Source: Mariprofundus sp.
Lineage (GTDB): Bacteria > Pseudomonadota > Zetaproteobacteria > Mariprofundales > Mariprofundaceae
Assembly (NCBI GenBank): GCA_021772775.1
Contig: JAJFLH010000019.1
Coordinates: 1 to 64,000 of the forward strand
Reading direction: 5' to 3'
DNA: 64,000 bases
A model generated the notes under the pieces. The model was not told the origin of the DNA and made no database searches. It worked only from the letters and a program-made list of their open reading frames with translations. Within the stretch, counting starts at the first letter, position 1; each line of letters starts with the position of its first letter. The position numbers and the translations under genes were made by a program. Of the stretch, positions 1-11,451 are shown in pieces.

Positions 1-47
1 CTGATACCGTTGCTCTTGGGTAAGCTGCGTGTAGTTCATTCTTTGTC

Positions 48-116
48 CTTTGATAAGTCGTGTTTGAAAAGCGCAAGACTGCTACCGCAGCTTGCTCCTT
101 CAAACCCTTATCAAAG
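48..116. repeat. long imperfect palindrome (extended hairpin)
   Basis: Two arms, 48-77 and 91-116, are imperfect reverse complements. Outer blocks CTTTGATAAG and CTTATCAAAG pair perfectly, then GTTTGAA with TTCAAAC, then GCGCAAG roughly with CTTGCTC. The centre closes with CTGC-TACC-GCAG. The whole folds into one roughly 69-base hairpin with a few bulges. No convincing gene covers 1-236. The shape recalls integron attC sites or a recombination target, but a proper GTTRRRY core at its end was not found, so the function is open. Confidence 0.6.
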
Positions 117-210
117 TTGCACTTACAAGTTGAATCCGCGAGATATTGTGGAGTGCGTTTCCACCTATAGGAGCATAATATGTGGAATAACGATTACTCA
201 TATTATCTTA

Positions 211-909
211 GTTAGGGCTTCGAGGCAGATAAGCAAATGTTAGAAGAGGAAAGATCAGGCATCGTTTATGTTTTAACCAATCCAGCAATGCCTGGAATCG
301 TCAAAATAGGAAAAACATCAAGAGATAGCGTTGATATTCGTTTGAATGAGCTTTACTCCACAGGTGTTCCTGTACCCTTTGAGTGTGAGTTTGCTGGTCG
401 AGTAAAAGATGAATCAAAAGTTGAAAAGGCTTTTCATATGGCTTTTGCTCCCTATCGCCTAAACCCTAAGCGTGAGTTTTTCCAAATTGAGCCTGAGCAA
501 GCAATAGCATTATTAGAGTTGATGGTCATAGATAATATTACTCCTGAACTACAGAAAGAAGCTGATAAGGTTGATATTGATTCAAAGGCCGCTTCTCAAA
601 AATTAAAAGCACAACGCCCTCGGCAAAACTTCATTGAGATGGGAATGGAAATAGGCTCAAAATTAACATTCCTTCAATTTGAAGCCGAGTGTTTTGTCGA
701 GTCAGAATCTAAAGTTCGGTTTGGAGATGAAATACTTTCTCTCACAGCATTAACAAAAAAACTACTGCAAACAGAAAATCCATTAAGACCTGCACCATAT
801 TGGATTTTTCAAGGGCGTAGATTAACAGATATCTATAATGAAACGTATAGAATGCCCTAACCAAAGCATAGAGAGGGACGCTCGTTACGCTCTCGTTCCT
901 CATGCAAGT
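211..909 (+). other. candidate integron-like gene cassette
   Basis: GTTAGGGC at 211-218 lies 18 bases before the GIY-YIG gene, and its exact reverse complement GCCCTAAC sits at 855-862 over that gene's stop codon. This is the arrangement of the leading core site and the R'' box of an integron cassette. Just after it, GCATAGAGAGGGACG and CGTTCCTCATGC form an imperfect stem, as in attC sites that carry an AGAGGGAC block. The closing R' core would fall near 908, but the sequence there (GTCGCTGC) does not fit GTTRRRY. No integrase gene is in the window, so this is a lead rather than a call. Confidence 0.35.
237..860 (+). CDS. GIY-YIG nuclease family protein (T5orf172/MUG113 type)
   Basis: A 207-residue protein. 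Residues 8-95 carry the T5orf172-type GIY-YIG signature: GIVYVLTNPAMPGIVKIGKT, a later R in IRLNELYSTGVP, and an E/F-rich end (KREFF). Residues 125-207 form a second small domain ending APYWIFQGRRLTDIYNETY, like the C-terminal module often found on these nucleases. Such proteins are generally phage- or mobile-element-associated DNA nucleases of unknown target. ATG at 237 follows a GAGG 12 bases upstream. The gene sits between inverted copies of GTTAGGGC, which suggests cassette-like mobility. Family assignment is good; the biological role is unknown. Confidence 0.75.
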   Translation: MLEEERSGIVYVLTNPAMPGIVKIGKTSRDSVDIRLNELYSTGVPVPFECEFAGRVKDESKVEKAFHMAFAPYRLNPKREFFQIEPEQAIALLELMVIDNITPELQKEADKVDIDSKAASQKLKAQRPRQNFIEMGMEIGSKLTFLQFEAECFVESESKVRFGDEILSLTALTKKLLQTENPLRPAPYWIFQGRRLTDIYNETYRMP

Positions 910-1067
910 CGCTGCCTAGCAGGTCGAAAGTAATGGCGATAAATCTCGCTTACATCGCATCGAGAGATGATTTGTATCTCATGACTGATACCGGCAGATG
1001 CTCATTGCAGATTTCATTAGGTTTAGATATTTATGCACACTTTAAAAAAGAGGGCTATGCATGATGG

Positions 1068-1526
1068 GTGATAATAATGTTTAAAATCAGGGGATTTAGT
1101 ATTAACGAGCCATATCATGAGGCCGAAGTTCGGGATAGTTACCAAGCCTTGGTAAAATTCATGATAACTAATATTTCAATAGGGTTTGTGTTTCCAACAA
1201 CATACCTTTTGTTATCCTGGGAGAGATCTCCAGCATGGTTTTCTCTAGTTATTGCGACCTGCATTGTGCTTTATCTCATTAAAACTATGAAATACAGGGA
1301 TGTTTTTGCTCAATATACCCCAGTGGATATTTACGCTAAGAGAATAGGATGCGATTGGGTTCCACCTGATTGTCCAGAAGTTAAAAAATATATTAAGACA
1401 GTGAAGTTGTCAGGTCGTCCTTTATACCTCTATGAATCGATGATGCTTGATCAGCTTAGAGTTAACCTGGATATCATGCATGATCCCACGCATTTATCTG
1501 ATCGCGCCTCTACGGAAGATAAATAA
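1068..1526 (+). CDS. hypothetical membrane protein
   Basis: Not recognised. About 150 residues: a short cytoplasmic start, two probable membrane helices (about residues 28-50 and 56-73), then an 80-residue soluble tail rich in charged residues and containing DWVPPDCPEV. The start is uncertain: GTG at 1068 or ATG at 1077; an AGAGGG at 1049-1054 is rather far from both. It stands alone in the accessory stretch, on the same strand as the GIY-YIG gene. The preceding 861-1067 holds the possible attC-like hairpin and no other gene. It could be a cassette gene or an orphan. Confidence 0.5.
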   Translation: MIIMFKIRGFSINEPYHEAEVRDSYQALVKFMITNISIGFVFPTTYLLLSWERSPAWFSLVIATCIVLYLIKTMKYRDVFAQYTPVDIYAKRIGCDWVPPDCPEVKKYIKTVKLSGRPLYLYESMMLDQLRVNLDIMHDPTHLSDRASTEDK

Positions 1527-1582
1527 TTGTGCAGAAACGGTGCCTAGCCTTGCATTGTGAATGTTTTATCTTGCCTAGCCTC

Positions 1583-1942
1583 TTATTGCTCACATACCTT
1601 CAGGCTGTAGACAGAGATTAGTGAGATGATGATGAAGGCTGAACCAAAGGCGATGAAATATGGGTCGGCTAGGGCAAATGCGACGGCATAACCACCAAAC
1701 AGAATGAGAGATAAAACAGCAATGCGTCTGGAGTTACATGTGATGCATTGATGCTCTTGCCAGTTTTTGAGCATTGGTCCGAACGTGGCATTGCTCATGA
1801 GCCAGTTGTGCCAGCGTTCTGATGATTTTGCAAAACAGGCACCTGCCAATAGAACAAATGGGGTCGTGGGCAGTAGTGGCAAAAAAACACCAATAAGGGC
1901 TAAGCCAAGAAATAGGAATCCCAATACTTTGTATAGCAGCAT
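1583..1942 (-). CDS. DUF454 family inner-membrane protein (YbaN-like)
   Basis: A 119-residue protein with an N-terminal helix, the family signature FLPLLPTTPFVLLAGACFAKSS, an amphipathic WHNWLMSNATFGPMLKNW segment, and two further helices at about residues 75-93 and 95-112. This matches YbaN/DUF454 in length and motif order. Members are small inner-membrane proteins of unknown function. No clear Shine-Dalgarno lies before ATG 1942. It is on the opposite strand to the preceding genes and 60 bases from the DUF1653 gene. Confidence 0.8.
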   Translation of the reverse strand: MLLYKVLGFLFLGLALIGVFLPLLPTTPFVLLAGACFAKSSERWHNWLMSNATFGPMLKNWQEHQCITCNSRRIAVLSLILFGGYAVAFALADPYFIAFGSAFIIISLISVYSLKVCEQ

Positions 1943-2002
1943 GGGGTCAATACTATAGTGTTTTTCTTTATATCCAAGGTCGCCTGCTAGCTGATCAGTG
2001 GC

Positions 2003-2218
2003 TCATTCCCCCATAAACTGAAACCGTGGCACTTCTTTTCCTTCGATCTCCTTCATGTCGAGAAACATATCAAGTGGCCTGACCCATATCGCACCTTCTC
2101 CGTATAACGGGCGATAAACAACTAGTTTTTCCAATGTCTCAGAGTGGTTGGCCACTGCAATAATCTCATACTCACCACCTTTGAAATGTTTGTATTTACC
2201 CAACTTTATTTTAGCCAC
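2003..2218 (-). CDS. DUF1653 domain protein
   Basis: A small protein of about 71 residues with the DUF1653 signature: LGKYKHFKGGEYEIIAVANH, then LVVYRPLYGEGAIWVRPLDM. The fold is small and beta-rich and the function is unknown. An ATG at 2233 is in frame, but the GGAG at 2228-2231 is placed for the GTG at 2218, which also gives the usual family start (MAKIKLGKY). The inactive IS element ends at 2247, less than 30 bases upstream, so the native promoter has probably been cut off. Confidence 0.8.
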   Translation of the reverse strand: MAKIKLGKYKHFKGGEYEIIAVANHSETLEKLVVYRPLYGEGAIWVRPLDMFLDMKEIEGKEVPRFQFMGE

Positions 2219-2254
2219 TTCTATTATCTCCATAGCGTTTTTATGCTGATTGGA

Positions 2255-3108
2255 CTACCTACATTTCAGTAGACGCTTGTTATTTTCTAAAAACCGCTTC
2301 TCATAGTCAACTGGCGAGACGTGGCCAAGATGACTATGGCGACGTTTCCGATTGTAAAAGACTTCGATATAATCAAACACCACTGAACGCACGGCATCGC
2401 GTGTTTTATAGATTGTTTTCCTAATACGTTCTTTCTTTAATGAGCTAAAGAAAGACTCTGCAACAGCATTATCCCAGCAGTTGCCACGACGACTCATGCT
2501 CGCTTTCATATTGTGATCTCTCAGAAAACGATGCCAACCATCACTTCCATACTGAGATCCTTGGCCAGAGTGAATAACGACTTCTGACTTAGGTTTGCGA
2601 CGCCAGAAAGCCATCATCAATGCATCCAGAACAATATCGCGAGCTTGGTTCTCTTTCATTGACCAGCTGATAACCTGTCTAGAAAACAGATCGACGATCA
2701 CAGCTAAATAGAGCCACCCTTGATGTGTTCGAATGTAAGTAATATCTGTTACCCAGATTTGATTTGGAGCATCTGTAGTGAACTGACGATTCAAATGACC
2801 TGTCTTATACCTTGGCTTTTTATAGCCTCTCAATGCTTTGGTTCCATGTTTATTCATTAGCCGCGCAACACGGTTTTCACTGCAAGATCCGCCCATCTCT
2901 TGAAGATCACCGTGGATGCGCCTGCTACCATATATCCCATCACTCGCGCTGTAAGAGACTCGGATCAATCCAAGCAAACGATTGTTTCGTTAGCACGAAG
3001 AGAATCAGGGTTATGCAACCAGGCATAGAAGTCGCTGTGATGCACTCGCATCACACGGCAGATGCTCCTTACCCGAAATTGATCACGATTATCTCTTATG
3101 AACGCATA
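2255..3108 (-). pseudogene. IS3-family transposase orfB (rve integrase), frameshifted and catalytically dead
   Basis: The N-terminal part runs in the -1 frame relative to orfA, as expected for programmed frameshifting (PVRYAFIRDNRDQF, then HHSDFYAWLHNPDSLRANET). It meets a TGA at 2965-2967. The rest of the protein resumes in another frame (LIRVSYSASDGIYGSRRIHG). The first catalytic Asp is present in TDITY and the Glu in NCWDNAVAESFF. The second Asp, normally in HSDxGSQY, is replaced by Gly: the text is HSGQGSQYGS, codon GGC near 2575. So there are a frameshift near 2970 and loss of a catalytic residue. Confidence 0.88.
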
Positions 3109-3110
3109 CC

Positions 3111-3380
3111 TTACTGGGGCTCTCTGGCAAAGTATGCGGCGGCCTTTTTTAGAATATCACGCTCTTCTTCAACCCGTTTTAGTTCTGCTTTCAGACGTGC
3201 AAACTCTGCCTGACTAACGTCCTTATCCCCGCCTGTTTGTTTAGTTTTTCGAATCCACAAATACAAGCTCTTGGTTGAAACACCCAAACGCTCTGAAACA
3301 TCGGCAACTGAATAACCTCGTTCGGTCCCCTGGGTACGACGATAAGAGATAGTTTTGTTGAGAGAACGCAGATGTATCAT
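3111..3380 (-). CDS. IS3-family transposase orfA (helix-turn-helix)
   Basis: An 89-residue protein with a helix-turn-helix (GYSVADVSERLGVSTKSLYL, residues 23-42) followed by a leucine-rich coiled coil ending RDILKKAAAYFAREPQ, typical of IS3 orfA. It binds the element's ends and normally fuses to orfB by -1 frameshifting near its stop. The first 20 residues do not resemble usual orfA starts, so the beginning may be decayed. Since orfB is dead, this copy has no transposition function on its own. Confidence 0.8.
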   Translation of the reverse strand: MIHLRSLNKTISYRRTQGTERGYSVADVSERLGVSTKSLYLWIRKTKQTGGDKDVSQAEFARLKAELKRVEEERDILKKAAAYFAREPQ

Positions 3381-3528
3381 GCGATATTCGACTCTGAATC
3401 ATTAATGAGTGTTGCTCGATTTTATAGAGTGGACCTATCATTGTAAAAACAGTCGGTTGAGAGAGTTTGATTAGCATTGCTTTGAAGTCATATCAACTGA
3501 AATATTCTATAAAATATATTTTGTTTGA

Positions 3529-3563
3529 GTATCCACAGAAGTTGTGGATAACTTTGTGGATAG
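3529..3563. promoter_or_regulatory. three-DnaA-box cluster (DARS-like), copy 1
   Basis: Three near-consensus DnaA boxes: GTATCCACA at 3529-3537 (forward), TGTGGATAA at 3543-3551 (reverse, perfect consensus) and TGTGGATAG at 3555-3563 (reverse). The gaps are 5 and 3 bases. Exactly the same orientations and gaps recur at 55429-55463. Three boxes in this opposed-then-tandem layout resemble the core of E. coli DARS DnaA-reactivating sites as I recall it. Neither dnaA, dnaN nor gidA is nearby, so an oriC is not supported. Confidence 0.65.
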
Positions 3564-4000
3564 AAGCCAAAAATGCATATAAATCAATAGATGCAATGGT
3601 GTGTATGTGTTTTGCCTAAAATTTAGGCGATTAAATTAAGCTTTATAAATCAATGTGTTAAGAGTCCTTTACTTCATCATTTTGAGGTGATAATGGGCAT
3701 AGTGATATCATTCTACTTGATGATGAAAAAAGTGGATAAATCAAATGAATTTCGGTTTGTTACGTCATTAGGGCCATGTTATCAGGGTCTTGCATCGATT
3801 ACTCCACTGTAGTTCATAAACAAAAAATGAAGGCTAGGAACTGTTCATAACTCATGCATAAGAAGGGGGGCGATACCCTAAGTTTAGTCGGTGCTAGTCA
3901 TGGGCCTGTTATGGATAATGCATGGAGCAGTTGCCAAGGTGCGATATCTAGCCCGGATCATTCTTGAATAATCAGAGCTAGCGGTTTCGTACAGAGTTTA

Positions 4001-4030
4001 TGGATTCCGGATCAAGGTCCGGAATGACGG
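4001..4030. repeat. REP-like extragenic hairpin
   Basis: ATTCCGGA (4004-4011) and TCCGGAAT (4018-4025) flank a 6-base loop, within TGGATTCCGG...GGAATGACGG. This matches the widespread class of extragenic elements that read ...CGTCATTCCGG...CCGGAATCCA. Similar but different elements are at 61604-61637 and, decayed, at 24549-24573. It may act as a terminator for the convergent end of selO, but it has no T-run. Confidence 0.6.
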
Positions 4031-4061
4031 CATGCTTTGATTCATTGATCATGGAACTGAT

Positions 4062-5681
4062 TTATGAGCTGCAGGAGAGCATTGAACAACCTGCTCTGTT
4101 TCTGGCCCAGTCAGGGCGTTTGGCGGCATAAGAGTCAAACTCGGGTTGTTCATCATAGGGGTGTTTTAGCAGTTCATGCAGGCGATGAATTTCGTTGTAA
4201 TCACCGGCTTCGGCTTGATCAATGGCAACTTGGGAAAGGTAGTTTCTCAGCACGTATTTTGGGTTGATGCGGTTCATGTTTTCTTTGCGTTCGGTGTTGT
4301 TGACTCCATCTTGTTGAAGGCGCTGAATATAGCTTCGCAACCAGTCAGCCATCTGTTGTTGCAGATCATACGCAATATCTTCTGATTGATAGTATGCATC
4401 AAGTAGAGGCTCTATTAGTTTGTTATTATTAATGTTTTCTAAATTCACTTCTGCGTTTGTATTGGCGAGTTTGCGATAGAATATGGTCATATCTGTTTCA
4501 GTCAGCGTAAGCATATGCTGTAACTCTTCGAGCAGCTTATGGTCTGTTTCTGCTTGAAATGATTTCAAGCCAAGTTTCTCTACCATCATGTTTTGCCACA
4601 GGGTTTTATAGTTCTGTGAATAGGTATTCAGTGCTTCTTGTAGGGGTTCTATGTCACCGATCAAAGGGAGAATAGATTCCGCCAAACGAGCTAAATTCCA
4701 GCCGGCGATGGCAGGTTGCTGACCATAGCTATAGCGCTTGAATTCACGGTCTGTGGTGTTTGGTGTCCAGCTAAGGTCGAACGCTTCCAACCAGCCGTAT
4801 GGGCCGTAATCGATAGTCAGGCCAAGCAGTGACATATTATCGGTATTCATCACGCCGTGTACAAAACCAACACGCATCCAGTGCACGACCAGTTCAGCAG
4901 TGGATTGGCACACTTCGTTAAACCACTCCAGATAGACCTGTTGGCATGGTTCCCCGAGATGCGGGAAGTCGTGGATGATCGTATGATCGAGCAACTGTTT
5001 TAGCGTGGTGGTGTCATCGCGTGAAGCAAAAATCTGCAAACTGCCAAAACGAGTGAAAGACGGGGCTGTGCGACAGACAATGGCACCGGGCTCTAAAGCG
5101 GCCCGTCCATCATAAAACATATCACGCATCACCATTTCACCAGTCAGAATCAGACTTAAAGCGCGGGTAGTGGGCACACCGAGATGATGCATCGCTTCAG
5201 AGCATAAAAATTCACGCACTGAAGATCGCAGCACTGCTAAGCCGTCTGCACTGCGGGAGTAGGGGGTAAGTCCAGCTCCTTTTAGCTGTAGCATCCAGCG
5301 TTCATCATTGGTATTGATCAATTCCCCAAGATTAATCGCACGCCCGTCACCAAGTTGGCCAGCCCAGTTGCCGAACTGATGGCCACCATAACAGATCGCA
5401 TGCGGATCCATGCCGGGTAAGAGCTGATTACCTGAGAATAGTTGTGAGAAGGCATCTGACCGACAGAGTTCATCTGATAAGCCCAATCTGCTGGCGAGAT
5501 CTGAAGCGTGAATGATTAACGATGGTTGAGAAACCTTTGTTGGAGCTACTCTGCTATAACAGGCGCCATAAACCTGACGTGGTTGTTTACCCTCTCCCGA
5601 GTCGCCGGGCAGCAAGCGGGTGAAGCTATTATCGAAGCGTAATGCTTCCAATTCTTGTTGGTATGATTCTCTCTCATGCAT
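4062..5681 (-). CDS. selO: SelO (YdiU) protein adenylyltransferase
   Basis: A 539-residue pseudokinase-fold enzyme that transfers AMP from ATP to Ser/Thr/Tyr of target proteins; in E. coli it is tied to redox homeostasis. Recognisable segments are CYGGHQFGNWAGQLGDGRAI, QLKGAGLTPYSRSADGLAVL, the SSVREFLCSEAMHHLGVPT block, HGVMNTDNMSLLGLTIDYGP with the catalytic and metal-binding N and D, and the C-terminal CSMLSCSS. The penultimate Cys position is where other SelO proteins carry selenocysteine; here it is encoded as Cys. Length and ends match the family. Divergent from purT, with about 120 bp between the start codons. Confidence 0.93.
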   Translation of the reverse strand: MHERESYQQELEALRFDNSFTRLLPGDSGEGKQPRQVYGACYSRVAPTKVSQPSLIIHASDLASRLGLSDELCRSDAFSQLFSGNQLLPGMDPHAICYGGHQFGNWAGQLGDGRAINLGELINTNDERWMLQLKGAGLTPYSRSADGLAVLRSSVREFLCSEAMHHLGVPTTRALSLILTGEMVMRDMFYDGRAALEPGAIVCRTAPSFTRFGSLQIFASRDDTTTLKQLLDHTIIHDFPHLGEPCQQVYLEWFNEVCQSTAELVVHWMRVGFVHGVMNTDNMSLLGLTIDYGPYGWLEAFDLSWTPNTTDREFKRYSYGQQPAIAGWNLARLAESILPLIGDIEPLQEALNTYSQNYKTLWQNMMVEKLGLKSFQAETDHKLLEELQHMLTLTETDMTIFYRKLANTNAEVNLENINNNKLIEPLLDAYYQSEDIAYDLQQQMADWLRSYIQRLQQDGVNNTERKENMNRINPKYVLRNYLSQVAIDQAEAGDYNEIHRLHELLKHPYDEQPEFDSYAAKRPDWARNRAGCSMLSCSS

Positions 5682-5802
5682 GCAGCTAAGCGTGATAGAT
5701 TCTGCTGTTTAGGGCTACCCTTTAAAAGCGAGGGGTTTGCGTTGTGGATTCTTATGTCTGTGCCGATACACTACGTTTGGAATATTATTTAGGGGTTTCA
5801 TC

Positions 5803-6996
5803 ATGACAGATCAAAGCATTCAAATTGGTACACCATTAACGTCCGCTGCAACACGAGTGATGTTGCTTGGTTCAGGTGAATTGGGCAAAGAGGTTGCCAT
5901 TGAGTTGCAACGGCTAGGCGTGGAAGTAATTGCGGTCGATAGTTATGCCAATGCACCTGCCATGCAGGTGGCGCATCGTTCCCATGTGGTGAATATGCTC
6001 GATGGTGATGCGTTGCGTAAGCTGATTGAAACCGAACAGCCCGCTTTGATCGTGCCGGAAGTCGAAGCTATTGCCACCGATACGCTGGCAGATCTGGAAG
6101 GCGAAGGTTTTAATGTTATTCCAACCGCACGTGCTACGCAGTTAACCATGAACAGAGAGGGGATTCGCCGTTTGGCAGCTGAAACACTAGAGCTAGCGAC
6201 ATCACCTTATCAATTCGCCGCGACATCAGAAGAGTTTGAGGCTGCGGTGGCAGCCATCGGTATGCCGTGTGTGGTTAAGCCGATCATGAGTTCATCCGGT
6301 AAAGGTCAGTCGGTGATTCGAACGACTGACGATATCCAGTCAGCTTGGGATTATGCGCAGCAAGGTGGCCGGGCAGGCAAAGGTAAAGTGATTGTCGAAG
6401 GTTTTATTGATTTCGATTATGAGATTACGCTGCTTACGATTCGTCATCGTGATGGCACATCCTTCTGTTTGCCGATTGGTCATCTGCAGGTGGATGGTGA
6501 TTATCGTGAGTCATGGCAACCGCAGCAGATGAGTGGTGCTGCTCTGGCTGCGTCACAACATATCGCATCACAAGTGACCACGTCGCTGGGTGGTTATGGT
6601 CTGTTTGGGGTGGAGCTGTTTATCAAAGGTGATGAGGCGATATTCAGTGAAGTATCACCACGTCCACATGATACTGGCCTGGTGACATTAATTTCACAGG
6701 ATCTGTCCGAATTCGCCCTGCATGCACGTGCCATTTTGGGTTTGCCTATTCCAAATATTCATCATCATGGCGCTGCAGCATCATGTCCGCTGGTTGTGGA
6801 AGGCGACTCCAATCAGGTGGGCTTTGGCAATCTTGAACAGGCTTTGCTTGAACCGAACAGCCAGATTCGTCTGTTTGGTAAGCCGGAAGTGCATGGTAAG
6901 CGACGCATGGCAGTTGCTCTGGCGCGTGGTGAGACTGTGGAAGATGCACGGCAAAAGGCGAAAAATGCAATGCAAAGTATTCATGTTGTGCTGTAA
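5803..6996 (+). CDS. purT: formate-dependent phosphoribosylglycinamide formyltransferase PurT
   Basis: About 397 residues, the usual PurT length. It uses formate and ATP to convert GAR to formyl-GAR in purine synthesis, replacing the folate-dependent PurN step. It starts with a Rossmann-like PreATP-grasp ([20 protein letters not shown]) and continues with an ATP-grasp domain ([42 protein letters not shown]). An in-frame start at 5737 exists, but ATG 5803 has AGGGG at 5791-5795 and gives the normal N-terminus. Divergent from selO. Confidence 0.95.
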   Translation: MTDQSIQIGTPLTSAATRVMLLGSGELGKEVAIELQRLGVEVIAVDSYANAPAMQVAHRSHVVNMLDGDALRKLIETEQPALIVPEVEAIATDTLADLEGEGFNVIPTARATQLTMNREGIRRLAAETLELATSPYQFAATSEEFEAAVAAIGMPCVVKPIMSSSGKGQSVIRTTDDIQSAWDYAQQGGRAGKGKVIVEGFIDFDYEITLLTIRHRDGTSFCLPIGHLQVDGDYRESWQPQQMSGAALAASQHIASQVTTSLGGYGLFGVELFIKGDEAIFSEVSPRPHDTGLVTLISQDLSEFALHARAILGLPIPNIHHHGAAASCPLVVEGDSNQVGFGNLEQALLEPNSQIRLFGKPEVHGKRRMAVALARGETVEDARQKAKNAMQSIHVVL

Positions 6997-7036
6997 TTAT
7001 ATAGATCGAATAGGGTGTTGTTGATGGGGAGAGTGT

Positions 7037-7345
7037 ATGGGTAATGAGAGTTATAGAGAGCAAGCTTTAAAACTATATCCATGGGTTTGCGGCCGATGTG
7101 GTCGCGATTTCGCGGGCAAACAGCTGCGTGAACTCACCGTGCATCACAAAGATCATAACCACAGCAATAACCCGCCTGATGGTAGTAATTGGGAGCTACT
7201 CTGTATCTATTGTCATGATAATGAACATCAACGCTACCTAGAAGCTGATGCCCAGGGTGCAGTGAAACCTGATGAGGAAACGCATACAACATTTAAAGGA
7301 CTAGCAGGACTTAAAGCGCTATTGAGTCAAACGAACAACGAGTAA
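7037..7345 (+). CDS. YajD-like HNH nuclease family protein
   Basis: A 102-residue protein with a Cys-pair zinc site (WVCGRCGRDF) and an HNH core (LTVHHKDHNHSNNPPDGSNW, then LLCIYCHDNEHQRY), as in E. coli YajD. HNH proteins of this kind are small metal-dependent nucleases; YajD's physiological target is not known. GGGGAGAG precedes ATG 7037. It follows purT by 40 bp on the same strand and may be cotranscribed. Confidence 0.85.
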   Translation: MGNESYREQALKLYPWVCGRCGRDFAGKQLRELTVHHKDHNHSNNPPDGSNWELLCIYCHDNEHQRYLEADAQGAVKPDEETHTTFKGLAGLKALLSQTNNE

Positions 7346-7599
7346 GTGAGTGCCTGGTTGGAATACAGAGCGACATAAGGGTGAATCTCAATCTATGTTT
7401 ATAGGATGAATGAATTGGCAGATTACCTTGTGATGAGCCACTGAAAGAATTCTTTTTTTGAGATCTGTCTTTCCCCATGAATAGTATCGCGTTAGTATGC
7501 GCGAAATTGATGGGTGAGTCGTGAACTTACCCTTTTTTTGTGTCTAAAACCCTTTTTTATGAAACCGGATTTTTCCGTTTAAGGAGTTGAATTAAACGC

Positions 7600-10815
<3,216 letters not shown>

Positions 10816-10836
10816 CGTAACAGTGAAAGGTGAGAT

Positions 10837-10868
10837 GTAAGGAGTTAGGGCATGCCCTAACTCCTTAC
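10837..10868. terminator. perfect 16-bp palindrome between carB and greA
   Basis: GTAAGGAGTTAGGGCA is followed directly by its exact reverse complement, giving a long stable hairpin 20 bases after the carB stop. Downstream is TGACTGATTTTCATTT, a weak T-tract, so it is a plausible intrinsic terminator or processing hairpin. The sequence repeats an AAGGAG motif, which a fold would hide. Confidence 0.65.
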
Positions 10869-10908
10869 TGACTGATTTTCATTTCTAAACGACCACCAAG
10901 GAGTAACA

Positions 10909-11382
10909 ATGGAACGGGTTCCAATGACAAGACAGGGCGCAGAAGTTTTGAAAAAGACTGTAGCTTATTTAAAAGGTGAAAAGCGCCATAAGATTGTAGC
11001 TACCATTGAAGAGGCGCGGGCGCACGGCGATTTGTCTGAAAATGCTGAATATCATTCGGCCAAAGAAGAGCAGGGCATGAATGAAGCGCGTATCAAAGAC
11101 ATGGAAGATAAATTGGCGCGTGCTCAAATTATTGATCCGGCTTCAATCTCATCCGATAAGGTTGTATTTGGCGCCACAGTTGAACTGCTAGATATGGATG
11201 ATGAAACAGAAATTACTTACCAGATAGTCGGTGTGGATGAAGCTGATATTGAACAGCGTAAAATTTCTATTACATCACCGATGGCACGTGCCATGATCGG
11301 CAAAGAAGAGGGTGATGTGGCAGCAGTACAGGCTCCTGGTGGTGAACGTGAATATGAAATTCAGTCCATTTCGTATGTCTAA
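10909..11382 (+). CDS. greA: transcription elongation factor GreA
   Basis: 157 residues, normal length. GreA enters the RNA polymerase secondary channel and stimulates cleavage of backtracked RNA. The N-terminal coiled coil shows EEARAHGDLSENAEYHSAKE, with the acidic D and E at its tip, and the C-terminal FKBP-like domain ends MARAMIGKEEGDVAAVQAPG. AAGGAG lies 8 bases before the ATG. It heads a co-directional run to 17220 and commonly follows carB in proteobacteria. Confidence 0.96.
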   Translation: MERVPMTRQGAEVLKKTVAYLKGEKRHKIVATIEEARAHGDLSENAEYHSAKEEQGMNEARIKDMEDKLARAQIIDPASISSDKVVFGATVELLDMDDETEITYQIVGVDEADIEQRKISITSPMARAMIGKEEGDVAAVQAPGGEREYEIQSISYV

Positions 11383-11451
11383 TTACGATGCTTTGAATGC
11401 CTTTGTTGTGCTTGTAAAACATGATGTTGGCATTCTTTCTTTAGGTGAACT

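Larger units (their letters stand above)
2247..3440 (-). mobile_element. inactive IS3-family insertion sequence
   Basis: About 1194 bp, with orfA and a -1-frame orfB in the IS3 arrangement. The ends read TGATTGGACTACCT at 2247-2260 and, as reverse complement, TGATAGGTCCACTC at 3427-3440; 9 of 14 positions match, so these are plausible degraded terminal inverted repeats. No target-site duplication is visible. The transposase is broken in two ways (see orfB). No second copy was noticed in the window. Confidence 0.8.
3441..4061. other. 620-bp noncoding region
   Basis: No convincing gene. It holds the three-box DnaA cluster at 3529-3563, an interrupted palindrome GCCTAAA-A-TTTAGGC at 3614-3628, and the REP-like hairpin at 4001-4030. 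The first 250 bases are AT-rich. It lies between the IS element and the 3' end of selO, so it is probably not a promoter for either neighbour. Confidence 0.6.

Noticed and set aside
10-243. A 77-codon open frame at the left edge
   Set aside because: No family resemblance or ribosome binding site; it runs across the long palindrome at 48-116 and overlaps the GIY-YIG start.
3529-3563. oriC of the chromosome
   Set aside because: Only three boxes, no AT-rich unwinding repeats recognised beside them, and no dnaA, dnaN, gidA or parAB near. The duplicate at 55429 also argues against a unique origin.
3614-3628. Operator for a nearby gene
   Set aside because: The palindrome GCCTAAA-A-TTTAGGC is not upstream of any recognised gene start.
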